This document shows, in pieces, positions 45,602 through 54,390 of a stretch of 64,000 bases of DNA (positions within the stretch are counted from its first letter, which is position 1; the number at the start of each line of letters is the position of its first letter). The stretch is taken from contig NZ_CP036292.1 in the NCBI RefSeq assembly GCF_007751715.1, positions 930,001 through 994,000 of the forward strand. Direction: 5' to 3'. The notes under the pieces were generated by a model. That model ran no database searches, was not told the origin of the DNA, and saw only the letters and a program-made list of their open reading frames with translations. Source of the DNA: Rosistilla oblonga (GTDB lineage Bacteria > Planctomycetota > Planctomycetia > Pirellulales > Pirellulaceae). The position numbers and the translations under genes were made by a program.

Positions 45602-46135
45602 TCAGTTCTTTTTCGCAATCCCTAGCTTTTCCATTTGGGCCGCGATGTCGGCGCCATGCGAAGCTGTTTTGACACTCTTGTCAATGTGTAGAATCTTTCC
45701 ATCTTTGCCGATGTAGTAGGTCCAACGACTCGAAACGCCTCGCGGGCTCAAGCAGCCCAACGCCTTGGCAAACGATTTGTCAGGATCGCTTAAGATTGGA
45801 TAATCCAGGTCCAAGCTGGCGGCAAAGTCCATGTTCTTCTTGACGTCGTCACAGCTGGCGGTGAAGTAGGCGACTTCGAATTGCTTCAAGGTTTCGCCAG
45901 CTTCTCGCATCGACTTGCACTCCTTGGTGCAGCCACCGGTGAAGGCTTTGGGGAACCACGCGATCACAATCGCCTGCTTCCCTTTAAACTGCTCGCTGGT
46001 GTAAGTCTTGCCGTCGCTGCCGACCAGTTTGAATTCGGGGACGTCGTCGCCAACTTTGACTTCAGCTCGCGCCGTGCCGGACATCAGCAGCAGCGACGCC
46101 AACAGCATCGCTCCCAATACGTATACTTTTTTCAT
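45602..46135 (-). CDS. exported peroxiredoxin (AhpC/TSA, BCP-like)
   Basis: The 177-residue thiol peroxidase has a signal peptide (KKVYVLGAMLLASLLLMSG, then TARA). The thioredoxin fold begins at GDDVPEFKLVGSDGKTY. The peroxidatic Cys lies in FTGGCTKECKSM (about residue 69) with a second Cys four positions later, a spacing close to atypical BCP-type enzymes. It ends with HGADIAAQMEKLGI. ATG 46135 coincides with the signal peptide; the longer frame from 46636 is spurious. It probably removes peroxides in the periplasm. It is read toward the Wzy-like gene and is independent of the exosortase cluster upstream. Confidence 0.92.
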   Translation of the reverse strand: MKKVYVLGAMLLASLLLMSGTARAEVKVGDDVPEFKLVGSDGKTYTSEQFKGKQAIVIAWFPKAFTGGCTKECKSMREAGETLKQFEVAYFTASCDDVKKNMDFAASLDLDYPILSDPDKSFAKALGCLSPRGVSSRWTYYIGKDGKILHIDKSVKTASHGADIAAQMEKLGIAKKN

Positions 46136-46314
46136 GCGTTCGATACCTTCTTGAAGATGAAGCTGTCGCGCCACACTCGGGCGCGTTCTCCAGCGTCCCC
46201 ATTCTATCAACGCGATTCGGCCCGGGCTATGAAGTGCTCGCTTTCGCTTGAGTCGCTGCCGAACGCCGCCGCCGCTAGCACAGCAGTCTTCGGCGCCTAA
46301 ACCGTTCTTGGTGG

Positions 46315-47820
46315 TCAGTCGATTGCGGGCGAGTCGAGGCCAATCGTCGACGCCTGTTTTTCGTAAGCCGCGGCGATCTCGTTTTGGTCGAGTGCGCGAT
46401 AGGCTTTTGCGAGCGCTCGCAACGTATCTGCTTTCGCCCGATCGTTGAGCTGGGGAACGGCGGTTTCCAGATCGGCGATCGCCTCTTCCCAACGTTCCAT
46501 TTTCACCAAGATGTGGCCGCGTGTGTCGCGGAATCGGTTTGCGATTTCCCCTTTGTTGCCAACCAGATTCAGAGCTCGATCGGCATAGCTTTTCGCAGCG
46601 TCTAATTGCGGAGGATCTTGTCGAGCGACCAGCCATGCCATGTTGTTCAGCAAGACCGGCAGATTGGGATTCTTTTGATAGCCAAGATCCATATGAACCT
46701 TCGCCGTGGCATCGTCGCCGGTCAACATCGCTCGCGTCGCAACTAATAGATGGACCGACGCGTTGGCTTGTCCGCTGGCGAGTAGATTTCCCAAAACTTG
46801 GCTCGCCTTGTCTTCTGCGATTCCACTTTCGTCCAGGAATCGCATCAGCCGTTGCAGAGCGATTGGGTGATTGGGGACCAGTTGGATTGCTCGCTCGATC
46901 AATTCCAGCACGCCGCTGAGTTCTAGATTCTGCGACGAGCTCTTGGCACGAAGATCGTCGGCATGTTGCACATACAGAGATGCCAGTGCCGAGCGGAATT
47001 CCGCGGCATCGGGACTCCGTTTCAGGCCTTCCAATAAGATGGTTTCCGTTGCTCGAAAGCCTTCGGTTTGGAAGGTTGCTTGCGCGAGTGCCAAGCGGTT
47101 CTTATTGTCGTTTGGATCGTTTTTAAGCTGGTCGGAAAAGTGAGTGGCAGCCGCTGCAAAGGCTTGCTGCTCGCCCTTCTCATCTCCTTGTTGCTTCTTT
47201 AACTTCGCGATCAAGAGCCAGACTTCCGGCTTGCTTTGAACAACCTTTTCGAGTTCCCGAGTCGCCGACTTTAGATCGTTTTCCGCCACATAGATCTTCG
47301 ACAGCGTGCTCGCCGTCCACTGCCGCTCCGCGGAAATCGAAGAGGCGGCGATCAGGTGATGCTTCAGCTTTGCTGCTGTCTGCGGATCGATATTGTTTCG
47401 TTGGACGATCTGTTTGGCGACAAAGAGGTGAGCATACGGATATCCGATAGCGTCGGCGGGCGCCAGCTTGATCAGCTTCTCTTGAGCATTTTGTAACCGC
47501 CCCACCCGCAAGTCGATTACTGTCTGGATCCATTGGACCTCGGGGCGGTTTTCCGCCCCCAGTGCCACGAGTTTACTGGCGTATCGCTCGGCAACCTCGG
47601 TTTGATCCGACTCGACAGCCGTGCTCAAAGCCTTCAAATATCGCGGTTGCAAGAATTGGCTCCTGGAGCGAGTCCATACGCATGCGCCTCCGATCGCCAA
47701 CGCTGTGATCACTGCTGGTGCAGCGGGGAGCAGTTTGGACCATTGCCGCGACGCAATCCAGGCTCCGAAGTTGAAGGCGTTGCGACGTTTCTGCTGTCGG
47801 TTTTTGCGAACGGGTTCCAT
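46315..47820 (-). CDS. TPR-repeat membrane protein of the exosortase locus
   Basis: A 501-residue protein with a basic cytosolic N-terminus and one membrane helix (LLPAAPAVITALAIGGACVW, about 30-49), followed by a long alpha-helical solenoid of tetratricopeptide-like repeats. Examples are YASKLVALGAENRPEVQWI, LNNMAWLVARQDP and the C-terminal WEEAIADLETAVPQLNDRAK, then DTLRALAKAYRALDQ. Its start is 3 bp after the exosortase stop, so the two are cotranscribed. TPR proteins (for example PrsT) accompany EPS/PEP-CTERM loci elsewhere, so a scaffold role in polysaccharide or exosortase function is inferred. Confidence 0.82.
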   Translation of the reverse strand: MEPVRKNRQQKRRNAFNFGAWIASRQWSKLLPAAPAVITALAIGGACVWTRSRSQFLQPRYLKALSTAVESDQTEVAERYASKLVALGAENRPEVQWIQTVIDLRVGRLQNAQEKLIKLAPADAIGYPYAHLFVAKQIVQRNNIDPQTAAKLKHHLIAASSISAERQWTASTLSKIYVAENDLKSATRELEKVVQSKPEVWLLIAKLKKQQGDEKGEQQAFAAAATHFSDQLKNDPNDNKNRLALAQATFQTEGFRATETILLEGLKRSPDAAEFRSALASLYVQHADDLRAKSSSQNLELSGVLELIERAIQLVPNHPIALQRLMRFLDESGIAEDKASQVLGNLLASGQANASVHLLVATRAMLTGDDATAKVHMDLGYQKNPNLPVLLNNMAWLVARQDPPQLDAAKSYADRALNLVGNKGEIANRFRDTRGHILVKMERWEEAIADLETAVPQLNDRAKADTLRALAKAYRALDQNEIAAAYEKQASTIGLDSPAID

Positions 47821-47823
47821 CGC

Positions 47824-49479
47824 TCAGCGGTCTCCCGTTTTGGCGGCGACTAAAGATCGAAGCGTTCGAGTCACCTGTTGGTGTAGATCGATAATCGCTT
47901 GATCCGAGAGGCGGTCCGACTCATTGAGAATCGGCGCCAGCACTTGCACTTGATATGTTGGCTCGTGAGAATTCTCTCCCGCATCGAGGATGCGACTGAA
48001 TCGGCCGTGGAGGTTGGCAGCAACTCCCTTTGTGTCGGGGGGCGGTTGCAACGCGGCGCCTGAACGTCGGAACAAGCAGAAAGCTAATAGGCTGGTGTGC
48101 CCCGAGCGGCTGGCTAGTTCCGCGTACACGATGGGAGGAAGTTCATTGTCGCTCGGCAACACCTTCCGAGATGTGAGCTCTTTGCCTTGGTTTTCGTAGC
48201 AGATGATCAATTCGTGCCAATGCCGGAACGGGTAATCGATCGATACAAAGACTTCGTAATTGTTCCGCCGGTAGGTCCAGATCGCACTATGCTCCCCAAA
48301 GAAATTTAGGGCGTCGCGTTTCTGTACCTCAAAGCCTGATTGTTTCCAACCATCGATTGCGAGAGGCAGATCGGTAGCGACAAAGGTGACGTTGGACTGC
48401 GGCAACGATTGGCGTTCCGCATATCCTGCCCCGGCAACAAGCGAATAGAACTGTCCCAGTAACAACGCGATGAACAGTGGAGAGGCGATCGCGGCGAATC
48501 GGTGTTCGCCGACTAGAAGAGGAGCACTGTCGGGTGTCGGATGGGATCGTTCATTGTTCAGGGGTGGCGCATTGAGTTGCAACCCATTAGCTTGACGTTT
48601 TGTTGCGTCGAGATCGACGATATGCTCCGATTGGTGAAACACCATTAGAAACTGGTCGGTCGCAACTAACATTGCGCCGGCAAATCCAAACACGAGTAAT
48701 CCAAATATTGTGTGCGGCGTGCCTTCGAGTAGGTTGATCTGAAACCGTTCGTTAAACAGAACGAGCAACGCGACGCGGAGGATGTTGACGACCGAGGCCC
48801 AAAAGGCGGCAGCGAATATCAGTAACACCGCGTGCACCAGAGGGCGGGGACTTAAGACCAAGGCGACCGCAACCAGTGCAGTCAGCGAGAAGAGTGAATT
48901 GATTCCGCTGCATGCCTCTTCGACAAAGTAGTTTTGCGGTCCAGCCCAGATCACGTTGCCTAAGAGTGCATGATCGATCCGCAGTGCGTCGAGCAGCAAG
49001 CTGGCGGCACGTGAGGTCCATGACTGCAACGCAAGCATCAATGATGTGTCGAGATTGGCCGGCATCCGAACAAGAAACCAAAGCACGATCCAGAGCGGCA
49101 TGAAGCGGGCAATTTTTCCGGTTCGCCGCATCGCCAGCAGGATGCTGCCAGCGGCAAATACCGCTCCCATCATCGCGATATTGGGAGACCACAGGAACAG
49201 TGCAGCAGCTAGCAGCAGTAAGCTGGTTAGCGTAAAGCCTTGTTCCCATCGTTGCGAGGTTGAACTCGGCAACCCTGGTTGTTGCGAAGTCCAAAGCAGA
49301 TAAGGGAATACCAGTAGGATCAGCGGGAAGAACTGGTAGTGATCGTGGCGCCAAAGGTTGCGGAAGTGCAATAAGGCCAGCGGAGTGAAGCAGATTAGGA
49401 TCAGCAATTCAAAGCGATAAGCTCGGGCAAACTTCGCCAATTGAGTTGGCAGATCGACTGTCTCGGCAATCTGATTCAT
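47824..49479 (-). CDS. xrtU: exosortase with fused EpsI-like C-terminal domain (exosortase U type)
   Basis: Exosortases are membrane cysteine transpeptidases that process PEP-CTERM-type surface proteins. This 551-residue protein has about eight membrane helices in the first 290 residues. The three family catalytic residues are present: Cys in EEACSGINSLFS (about 189), Arg in VVNILRVALLVLF (about 233) and His in GTPHTIFGLLVFG (about 254). The C-terminal ~200 residues form an EpsI/DUF3485-like domain (PLAIDGWKQSGFEVQ, ALNFFGEHSAIWTYRRNNYE and a WHELIICYE block). ATG 49479 is chosen over a longer frame from 49527. It is the middle gene of WecA-like, exosortase, TPR. The U-type label is from memory of planctomycete exosortases and is less certain than the exosortase call. 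Confidence 0.9.
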   Translation of the reverse strand: MNQIAETVDLPTQLAKFARAYRFELLILICFTPLALLHFRNLWRHDHYQFFPLILLVFPYLLWTSQQPGLPSSTSQRWEQGFTLTSLLLLAAALFLWSPNIAMMGAVFAAGSILLAMRRTGKIARFMPLWIVLWFLVRMPANLDTSLMLALQSWTSRAASLLLDALRIDHALLGNVIWAGPQNYFVEEACSGINSLFSLTALVAVALVLSPRPLVHAVLLIFAAAFWASVVNILRVALLVLFNERFQINLLEGTPHTIFGLLVFGFAGAMLVATDQFLMVFHQSEHIVDLDATKRQANGLQLNAPPLNNERSHPTPDSAPLLVGEHRFAAIASPLFIALLLGQFYSLVAGAGYAERQSLPQSNVTFVATDLPLAIDGWKQSGFEVQKRDALNFFGEHSAIWTYRRNNYEVFVSIDYPFRHWHELIICYENQGKELTSRKVLPSDNELPPIVYAELASRSGHTSLLAFCLFRRSGAALQPPPDTKGVAANLHGRFSRILDAGENSHEPTYQVQVLAPILNESDRLSDQAIIDLHQQVTRTLRSLVAAKTGDR

Positions 49480-49619
49480 ACGTTCGTAAACGGCTAAAAT
49501 GCAAAAAGCCGATGCCCTGATTCGCAACGGTCACCACAAAAGTGGACCTTTGAAAAGCGTCCACTATTCATGAATTAAAATACTGCTCGTCTACGGTTAG
49601 AATGCAGCGTGCTTCCATA

Positions 49620-51197
49620 CTACGGTTGAACCGCAGTTGGGTTGAGTTTCCTTGTAGGAGTTTGGTGCTCTAGCCTTTGTTTGCGAACGGGCGCAGCGAC
49701 TGTATCGCGAGGATCATCGTTTACAATCGATTCGAAATGTGGTTGCAAGTCGACTATCAACTCCAGCAACGTTTCCATCAATTGGTAAGTTGCAATTCCA
49801 CCGCCGCGGCCCACGACTTCCATGCTGCCAACCTGCCGATCGCCAACCTCGACCGGGAATCGAATCTTCCACTGCGTGGCACGATCGGGCAGTCTCGAAC
49901 GCTGCCATTCGCCATGAAAGCCCTCGTGCAGCCAAGCGACATTGAGGTCTAGTTTGATTTGCCACAAGTCGTGTTGTTCGGCATATTCGACCAAAGTCGA
50001 CCAAGCAACGTCCCAGTTCCGAGAACCTTGCAGACGGATCGAAGTGTGCCGCACTACTCCGTCCGCGTGTTGGCTGCGAGTCAGGAGCGAGGTCCCAAAG
50101 CCGATCGACCGTTGCGCTAAGAGCGAAAGCTCCGCATGTCCAAACGACTTTGTCAGTACCATGCCGCCGAGAACGAGGCCAGTGGCTAAAAATGCGTATG
50201 CTGGTTCACCGTAGATCACGCTTGCGACAGCACCAGAGACTGGGATCAAAGTCAGGATGGCTACGATCACAAGCATCCAGCCTTGTGCGTACCCCTTGGA
50301 ATCCAAATAGGCTTTTAAGACGTGATGCATGTGCGCCCGATCGGCTGCATAGATGCTGCGTCCGGTCAGTACACGGCGTAGGATTGCGATCGACGAATCG
50401 AACAGCGGGACCGACAAAACTGCAAGCGGGATGATCACTGCGATCGCTGTCGATTCTTTGGTTCTCGTCCAAATCGCCAACGTGCCGACGACCAATCCGA
50501 TCATCATGCTTCCCGAGTCGCCGAGGAAAATCGACGCTGGAGGACGGTTAAATGCTAGGAATGCCAACAGTCCGCCGGCTAGCGCGATCGAGACAACGCC
50601 TTCGATAACCTCGCCTCGGGAAAATGCGATCACTGCAAGGCCCACGCAGATGATGGAACCAATTGTCGAAGCGACTCCATCGGCACCGTCGACCAAATTC
50701 AGTGCGTTGATCGCACCCAGCAGCCAAAGCATCGTTAGCGGGAGTGCAAAAATCCCCAATTCGATCGAAAGCCCCAGCAGGTCTGCGTGTCTGATGACAG
50801 TTCCTTCACCGACCAAACCGCCGCCGACAAGCAACGCTACGATCATGATCTGACCTAGCAGTTTCTGCCGCCCGCGAAGCGTTAACCAATCGTCGACCAA
50901 TCCGAGGATTACGATCAACAAGGCACACAAGAGCAACGTCGCCCAGCCGGAACTGATATGCACGTCTGTGCCGAGCAGCGCCGGGACAAGTGTGTGTAGC
51001 GTGAAGATGATGGCACTTAGCGAAGCCGCAAAAACAGCCAGTCCGCCACCGAGAGCAATTGCTCCCGCGTGAAGTTTGCGTGTCGGATCGGGCCGATCCA
51101 CAAGACCAACGCGGCGGGCCGAAGCTCTCACCACGGGAACCAACAACAGACCTGCAAAAAGGGCGATCGTTCCGCAAAGGGAAGCGAGAGTTAACAT
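49620..51197 (-). CDS. WecA/TagO-type undecaprenyl-phosphate sugar-1-phosphate transferase
   Basis: The 525-residue protein starts polysaccharide synthesis by moving a sugar-1-phosphate (usually GlcNAc) onto undecaprenyl phosphate. Ten or so membrane helices fill residues 1-345. Active-site motifs are visible: RKLHAGAIALGGG, GLVDDWLTLRGRQKL, NALNLVDGADGVAS, FLGDSGSMMIG and RAHMHHVL. The family normally ends there. This protein adds a soluble tail of about 180 residues (WDVAWSTLVEYAEQHDLWQI, IRFPVEVGDRQVGSMEV) of unknown function. It lies 140 bp upstream of the exosortase gene on the same strand. Confidence 0.9.
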   Translation of the reverse strand: MLTLASLCGTIALFAGLLLVPVVRASARRVGLVDRPDPTRKLHAGAIALGGGLAVFAASLSAIIFTLHTLVPALLGTDVHISSGWATLLLCALLIVILGLVDDWLTLRGRQKLLGQIMIVALLVGGGLVGEGTVIRHADLLGLSIELGIFALPLTMLWLLGAINALNLVDGADGVASTIGSIICVGLAVIAFSRGEVIEGVVSIALAGGLLAFLAFNRPPASIFLGDSGSMMIGLVVGTLAIWTRTKESTAIAVIIPLAVLSVPLFDSSIAILRRVLTGRSIYAADRAHMHHVLKAYLDSKGYAQGWMLVIVAILTLIPVSGAVASVIYGEPAYAFLATGLVLGGMVLTKSFGHAELSLLAQRSIGFGTSLLTRSQHADGVVRHTSIRLQGSRNWDVAWSTLVEYAEQHDLWQIKLDLNVAWLHEGFHGEWQRSRLPDRATQWKIRFPVEVGDRQVGSMEVVGRGGGIATYQLMETLLELIVDLQPHFESIVNDDPRDTVAAPVRKQRLEHQTPTRKLNPTAVQP

Positions 51198-51550
51198 GAG
51201 TTGCTATTGTCCGTGTGATTTTGTGAATCGAACAGCATTCGATGCCCCGATGCCAGAATAGTCGAAAGCGGCCTAGAGTGTCACAAACTGGCCTTGGAAC
51301 TTGCCCCGATGCGATCGAGCGAATTCGAAAATCCGTACTTTCGGAACAATCGTTCGCACTGGTAATCGCTGTCGTTTCGATCGAGTGATCGACATTCGAT
51401 CCTATCGAATGCCGCCAGATGTGACAATGAATTATGAGCGATATTCCTCAAATCGTGACCTTTGGAGGACGCTGTGTAACTGCTTGGGCGGTGCGATGGA
51501 AATCTCTGTAATTTCATGGGTTTTTAACGTCTTTTTAGGTGCCCAGTACG
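51198..51550. other. non-coding gap between WecA-like gene and DUF1559 pseudogene
   Basis: A 353-bp gap between divergent elements. It should carry the promoter of the WecA-exosortase-TPR operon. No gene, repeat or confident promoter was recognised. Confidence 0.3.
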
Positions 51551-52405
51551 ATGAGATATCCATCCCGGGGGTACATGTTTGTCGAATTGTTGGTGGCCGT
51601 GGTGAGCGCCGAGATTCTCCTCGCTCCACTACTGCCAACTGTCCAGGCGGCGCGTGAAGCGTCGCACAGAATGAAGTGCCAAAACAATCTCAAGCAATTT
51701 GGCCTCGCACTTCACGGTTAGCATGGCACGTGCAACCGCTTTCCGTCGGCGGATCCACGCCATGCGTGGGGCAGGCAAACGTCTCTCCAGTAGCTGGACT
51801 TCAGTTCGTTGAACAGTTGGTTCGGTGCGGGGGATTCCGTCGCGCCTCGCAGGCATACTTCGATTTGTCTCAGTCCCCGACGTGCATGGTTCCGACCACT
51901 TCATTGTCGATCGCGTTCCTGCGAATTACTTGGCGTCAGCCTCCAGGCTTATAACGCGTGAAGCGGGCGCTGCCCCGCAAGAATTGATGTGCCACCTATA
52001 GATGCAGACGGTTACATCCTTGGCCAGAGTTGGTCGCGGGTCGGTCACATGAGGGGGGGCTCTGATGATCCAGGGCAGCGAAGCGGAAATGTGCTGTGTC
52101 GATTACTGGGAGGCTGAACTTCACGGTCGATTGCTGTCCTGCTGCTGCCTCCGCTTGCGGGGGGCTGCCCTGCCCTTGTTGGTTGTGCCTGGGGCGGCAG
52201 GAGTTCCAGCAGCGTATCGTTATATTGAACGACCGAACGGTCTATCGATGAACGCGAACTCTGCTTTTCCAGTCGTCATCGCGGCGGTGTCCAAGCGGTG
52301 TTGGTCGATGGACATGTGAAGTTCTTCGCCGAAACGATCGACCCGCAGGTCTGGTCGGCCTTGGGGACCCGCAATGATGGTGAAGTGGTCCCCGATTCGC
52401 TGTGA
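51551..52405 (+). pseudogene. decayed DUF1559 gene
   Basis: From ATG 51551 the frame reads a degraded prepilin-like N-terminus ([20 protein letters not shown] where family members have TLVELLVVIAIIGIL) and then [20 protein letters not shown], a DUF1559 hallmark, before a TAG at 51719-51721. Directly after the stop the same frame continues CNRFPSADPRHAWGRQ, the next family motif. The family C-terminus, HRGGVQAVLVDGHVKFFAET and VWSALGTRNDGEVVPDSL, is recoverable just before a TGA at 52403-52405. The middle is scrambled by frameshifts. It is therefore a dead gene. An intact family member is at 17.3-18.1 kb. Confidence 0.85.
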
Positions 52406-52434
52406 TGCGTTGACTCAAAGAAGGTGGGCCAAGA

Positions 52435-53745
52435 TCAGGCGTCTTCGCGACGCTGGCCTGTCACGCGATCATCTTTCGCTTCGGCCACCTGGACTTTGAT
52501 TAGCTGCTTTTCCAGGTTCGCATCGGTGCTGTGGAATTCGACCGGTGCGTACCGGCACGATGTGCCGCGATGAACATAATGAGGCGTCCCCGCCGCTAGA
52601 TCGACGATCGGTTGCGATCCCTCGACCAGCACGTCGAGCTCGCGCCCAACGAGGCTGCGGTAATAATCGGCTCGCAGTTCCGCCTCCAGAGCCAACAGCC
52701 GATCGACCCGCTCCTGTTTGACCTGTTTGTCGACTTGGTCGGCGTATTCAGCCGCGGGGGTTCCCCGTCGCGGGCTGTAGGGAAAGACGTGGATCTTCGA
52801 AAACCCTGCGTCGCGGCTGGTCTGGCACGTCTGCTGGAAATGCTCTTCGGTTTCGCCAGGGAAGCCGACGATCACATCGGTCGTCAGCGCGGGGTGGTCC
52901 AGTGCGTCGCGCAACATCTGACAGCGGTCCAAAAACATCCGCGTGCTCCAACGGCGTCGCATCGCTCGCAGGATCGTGTCGCTGCCACTCTGAAGGCACA
53001 GGTGCAGATGAGGTGCGATCCGCGTCGGATAGCTCTGCATGATCTCGATCAGCTCACGCGTCACCTCGGTCGCCTCGATGCTGCTCAAACGGATCCGGAA
53101 CTCGCCCGGCAATTCGGCCAATCGCTGGACCAAGTGAGCCAGGCGAATCCATTTCTCTTTCGGTTGCTGGCGATTCCAGTCGACGCCGTAATGGCCCAAG
53201 TGGATTCCCGTCAGCACGACTTCGCGGAATCCGCCGGCGACAAGACGCTCCACTTCCTCGACGATATGCTCCATCGGGCGGCTCGTCAGTTCGGGCCGGA
53301 CCTGGGGAATGATGCAATAACTGCATCGCAACAGGCAACCGTCTTGCACTTTGACATACGCTCGCTTGCGGCCGCTGTGGCCATCCAGTCCGTTCGGCAG
53401 ATCGATCACGCCAAACCGCGTCAGCAGATCGGGCAGCTCTCGCTTGTCGGTAACGACTTCAGACACTCCCGGCAGCGCAAGGACCTCTTCGGGAGCCCGC
53501 GTGGCGTAACATCCCATCACGACGATCCGTGCATCGGGATTCTGCCGCGCCATCCGACGAATGATCTGCCGGCTCTTCGTGTCCCCTTCGGCGGTGACCG
53601 TGCAGGTGTTTACCACGCACACGTCGGCGGCTTCGTCTTTGTCCGCATCGCGATAGCCGGCGCGTTGCAGCCCCTGCCGCACGAGTTCGGTTTCGTATTG
53701 GTTGACTTTACAGCCGAGCGTATGGGTTTTGAGCTTTGCAGACAT
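52435..53745 (-). CDS. mtaB: tRNA t6A37 methylthiotransferase MtaB
   Basis: A 436-residue radical-SAM enzyme that converts t6A37 of ANN-decoding tRNAs to ms2t6A. The UPF0004 domain has three Fe-S cysteines (THTLGCKVNQYE, VVNTCTV, VVMGCYA). The radical-SAM CxxxCxxC motif is DGCLLRCSYCIIPQ. Later family motifs are EVVLTGIHLGHYG, HLHLCLQSGSD and VIVGFPGETEEHF, and the C-terminus is TRAM-like. The order and the GIHLGHYG motif point to MtaB rather than MiaB or RimO. ATG 53745 matches the family N-terminus. It is downstream of clpS on the same strand. Confidence 0.92.
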   Translation of the reverse strand: MSAKLKTHTLGCKVNQYETELVRQGLQRAGYRDADKDEAADVCVVNTCTVTAEGDTKSRQIIRRMARQNPDARIVVMGCYATRAPEEVLALPGVSEVVTDKRELPDLLTRFGVIDLPNGLDGHSGRKRAYVKVQDGCLLRCSYCIIPQVRPELTSRPMEHIVEEVERLVAGGFREVVLTGIHLGHYGVDWNRQQPKEKWIRLAHLVQRLAELPGEFRIRLSSIEATEVTRELIEIMQSYPTRIAPHLHLCLQSGSDTILRAMRRRWSTRMFLDRCQMLRDALDHPALTTDVIVGFPGETEEHFQQTCQTSRDAGFSKIHVFPYSPRRGTPAAEYADQVDKQVKQERVDRLLALEAELRADYYRSLVGRELDVLVEGSQPIVDLAAGTPHYVHRGTSCRYAPVEFHSTDANLEKQLIKVQVAEAKDDRVTGQRREDA

Positions 53746-53879
53746 GGTGCCAGTGTGCCACGGTCGTCGCGGCTCGTAAAGATGCACCGCCGCGATCGGG
53801 AGTCTTTGAAAAGAGGGGATCGCCCAATCGCGAAACAAGAGAGCCTCCGAAGCAGTCCGGAGGACGAAGAGAGAGGCGA

Positions 53880-54224
53880 TTATTCGCCGGGAACCGGTTC
53901 GATCGTCGCCGACATGCTCCCTTGGCAGCGAGCGATCAGCGAATCCTTGCCAAACGCGTGGATCTGATCGCGTTTCAGTTCGGCGTGTTCGCGGGTCGTC
54001 GTCAAACAGATCGCTCGCCCGCTGCGATCGACCTCTTTGGCGACTTGAAAGCCTTTTTCGATCGGATAGCGAAACAGCTCTTTCATCATCATCATTACGT
54101 ATTCATACGAATGATCGTCGTCATTCCATAGGATGACGTTGTAACGCGGCTGCCGTTTTGGCTTGGGTCGCGTTCCCTGTTGTTCTACTTCAGGTATCGC
54201 CGCTGCGGCGCTTTTGCTTGTCAT
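53880..54224 (-). CDS. clpS: ClpS adaptor protein
   Basis: ClpS delivers N-degron substrates to the ClpAP or ClpCP protease. This 114-residue protein has the family core YNVILWNDDDHSYEYVMMMM, the helix ELFRYPIEKGFQVAKEVD with the usual binding-pocket region, GRAICLTTTREHAELKRDQI and a short C-terminal strand. The NDD motif is present, and the substrate-pocket position often held by His in H-x-x-G (hxG) is replaced by DRSGRA, so specificity may differ. The N-terminal 25 residues are a typical flexible tail. The clpA/clpC gene is not in this window. Confidence 0.9.
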   Translation of the reverse strand: MTSKSAAAAIPEVEQQGTRPKPKRQPRYNVILWNDDDHSYEYVMMMMKELFRYPIEKGFQVAKEVDRSGRAICLTTTREHAELKRDQIHAFGKDSLIARCQGSMSATIEPVPGE

Positions 54225-54390
54225 GGCTCGTCATTGCTCCTGCGTGAGCCTGTAAAACAAGACCCGGCGTTTCGGGTCTCGGAAACATCGATATATTGTA
54301 GCGATTGAGAAGTCGCCCAACACCATAATTTCGCCATCGTGTCGCTTTCGCCGCACGCTCGGCGAGCGCACAAAACGGACAGCCCCTGCA

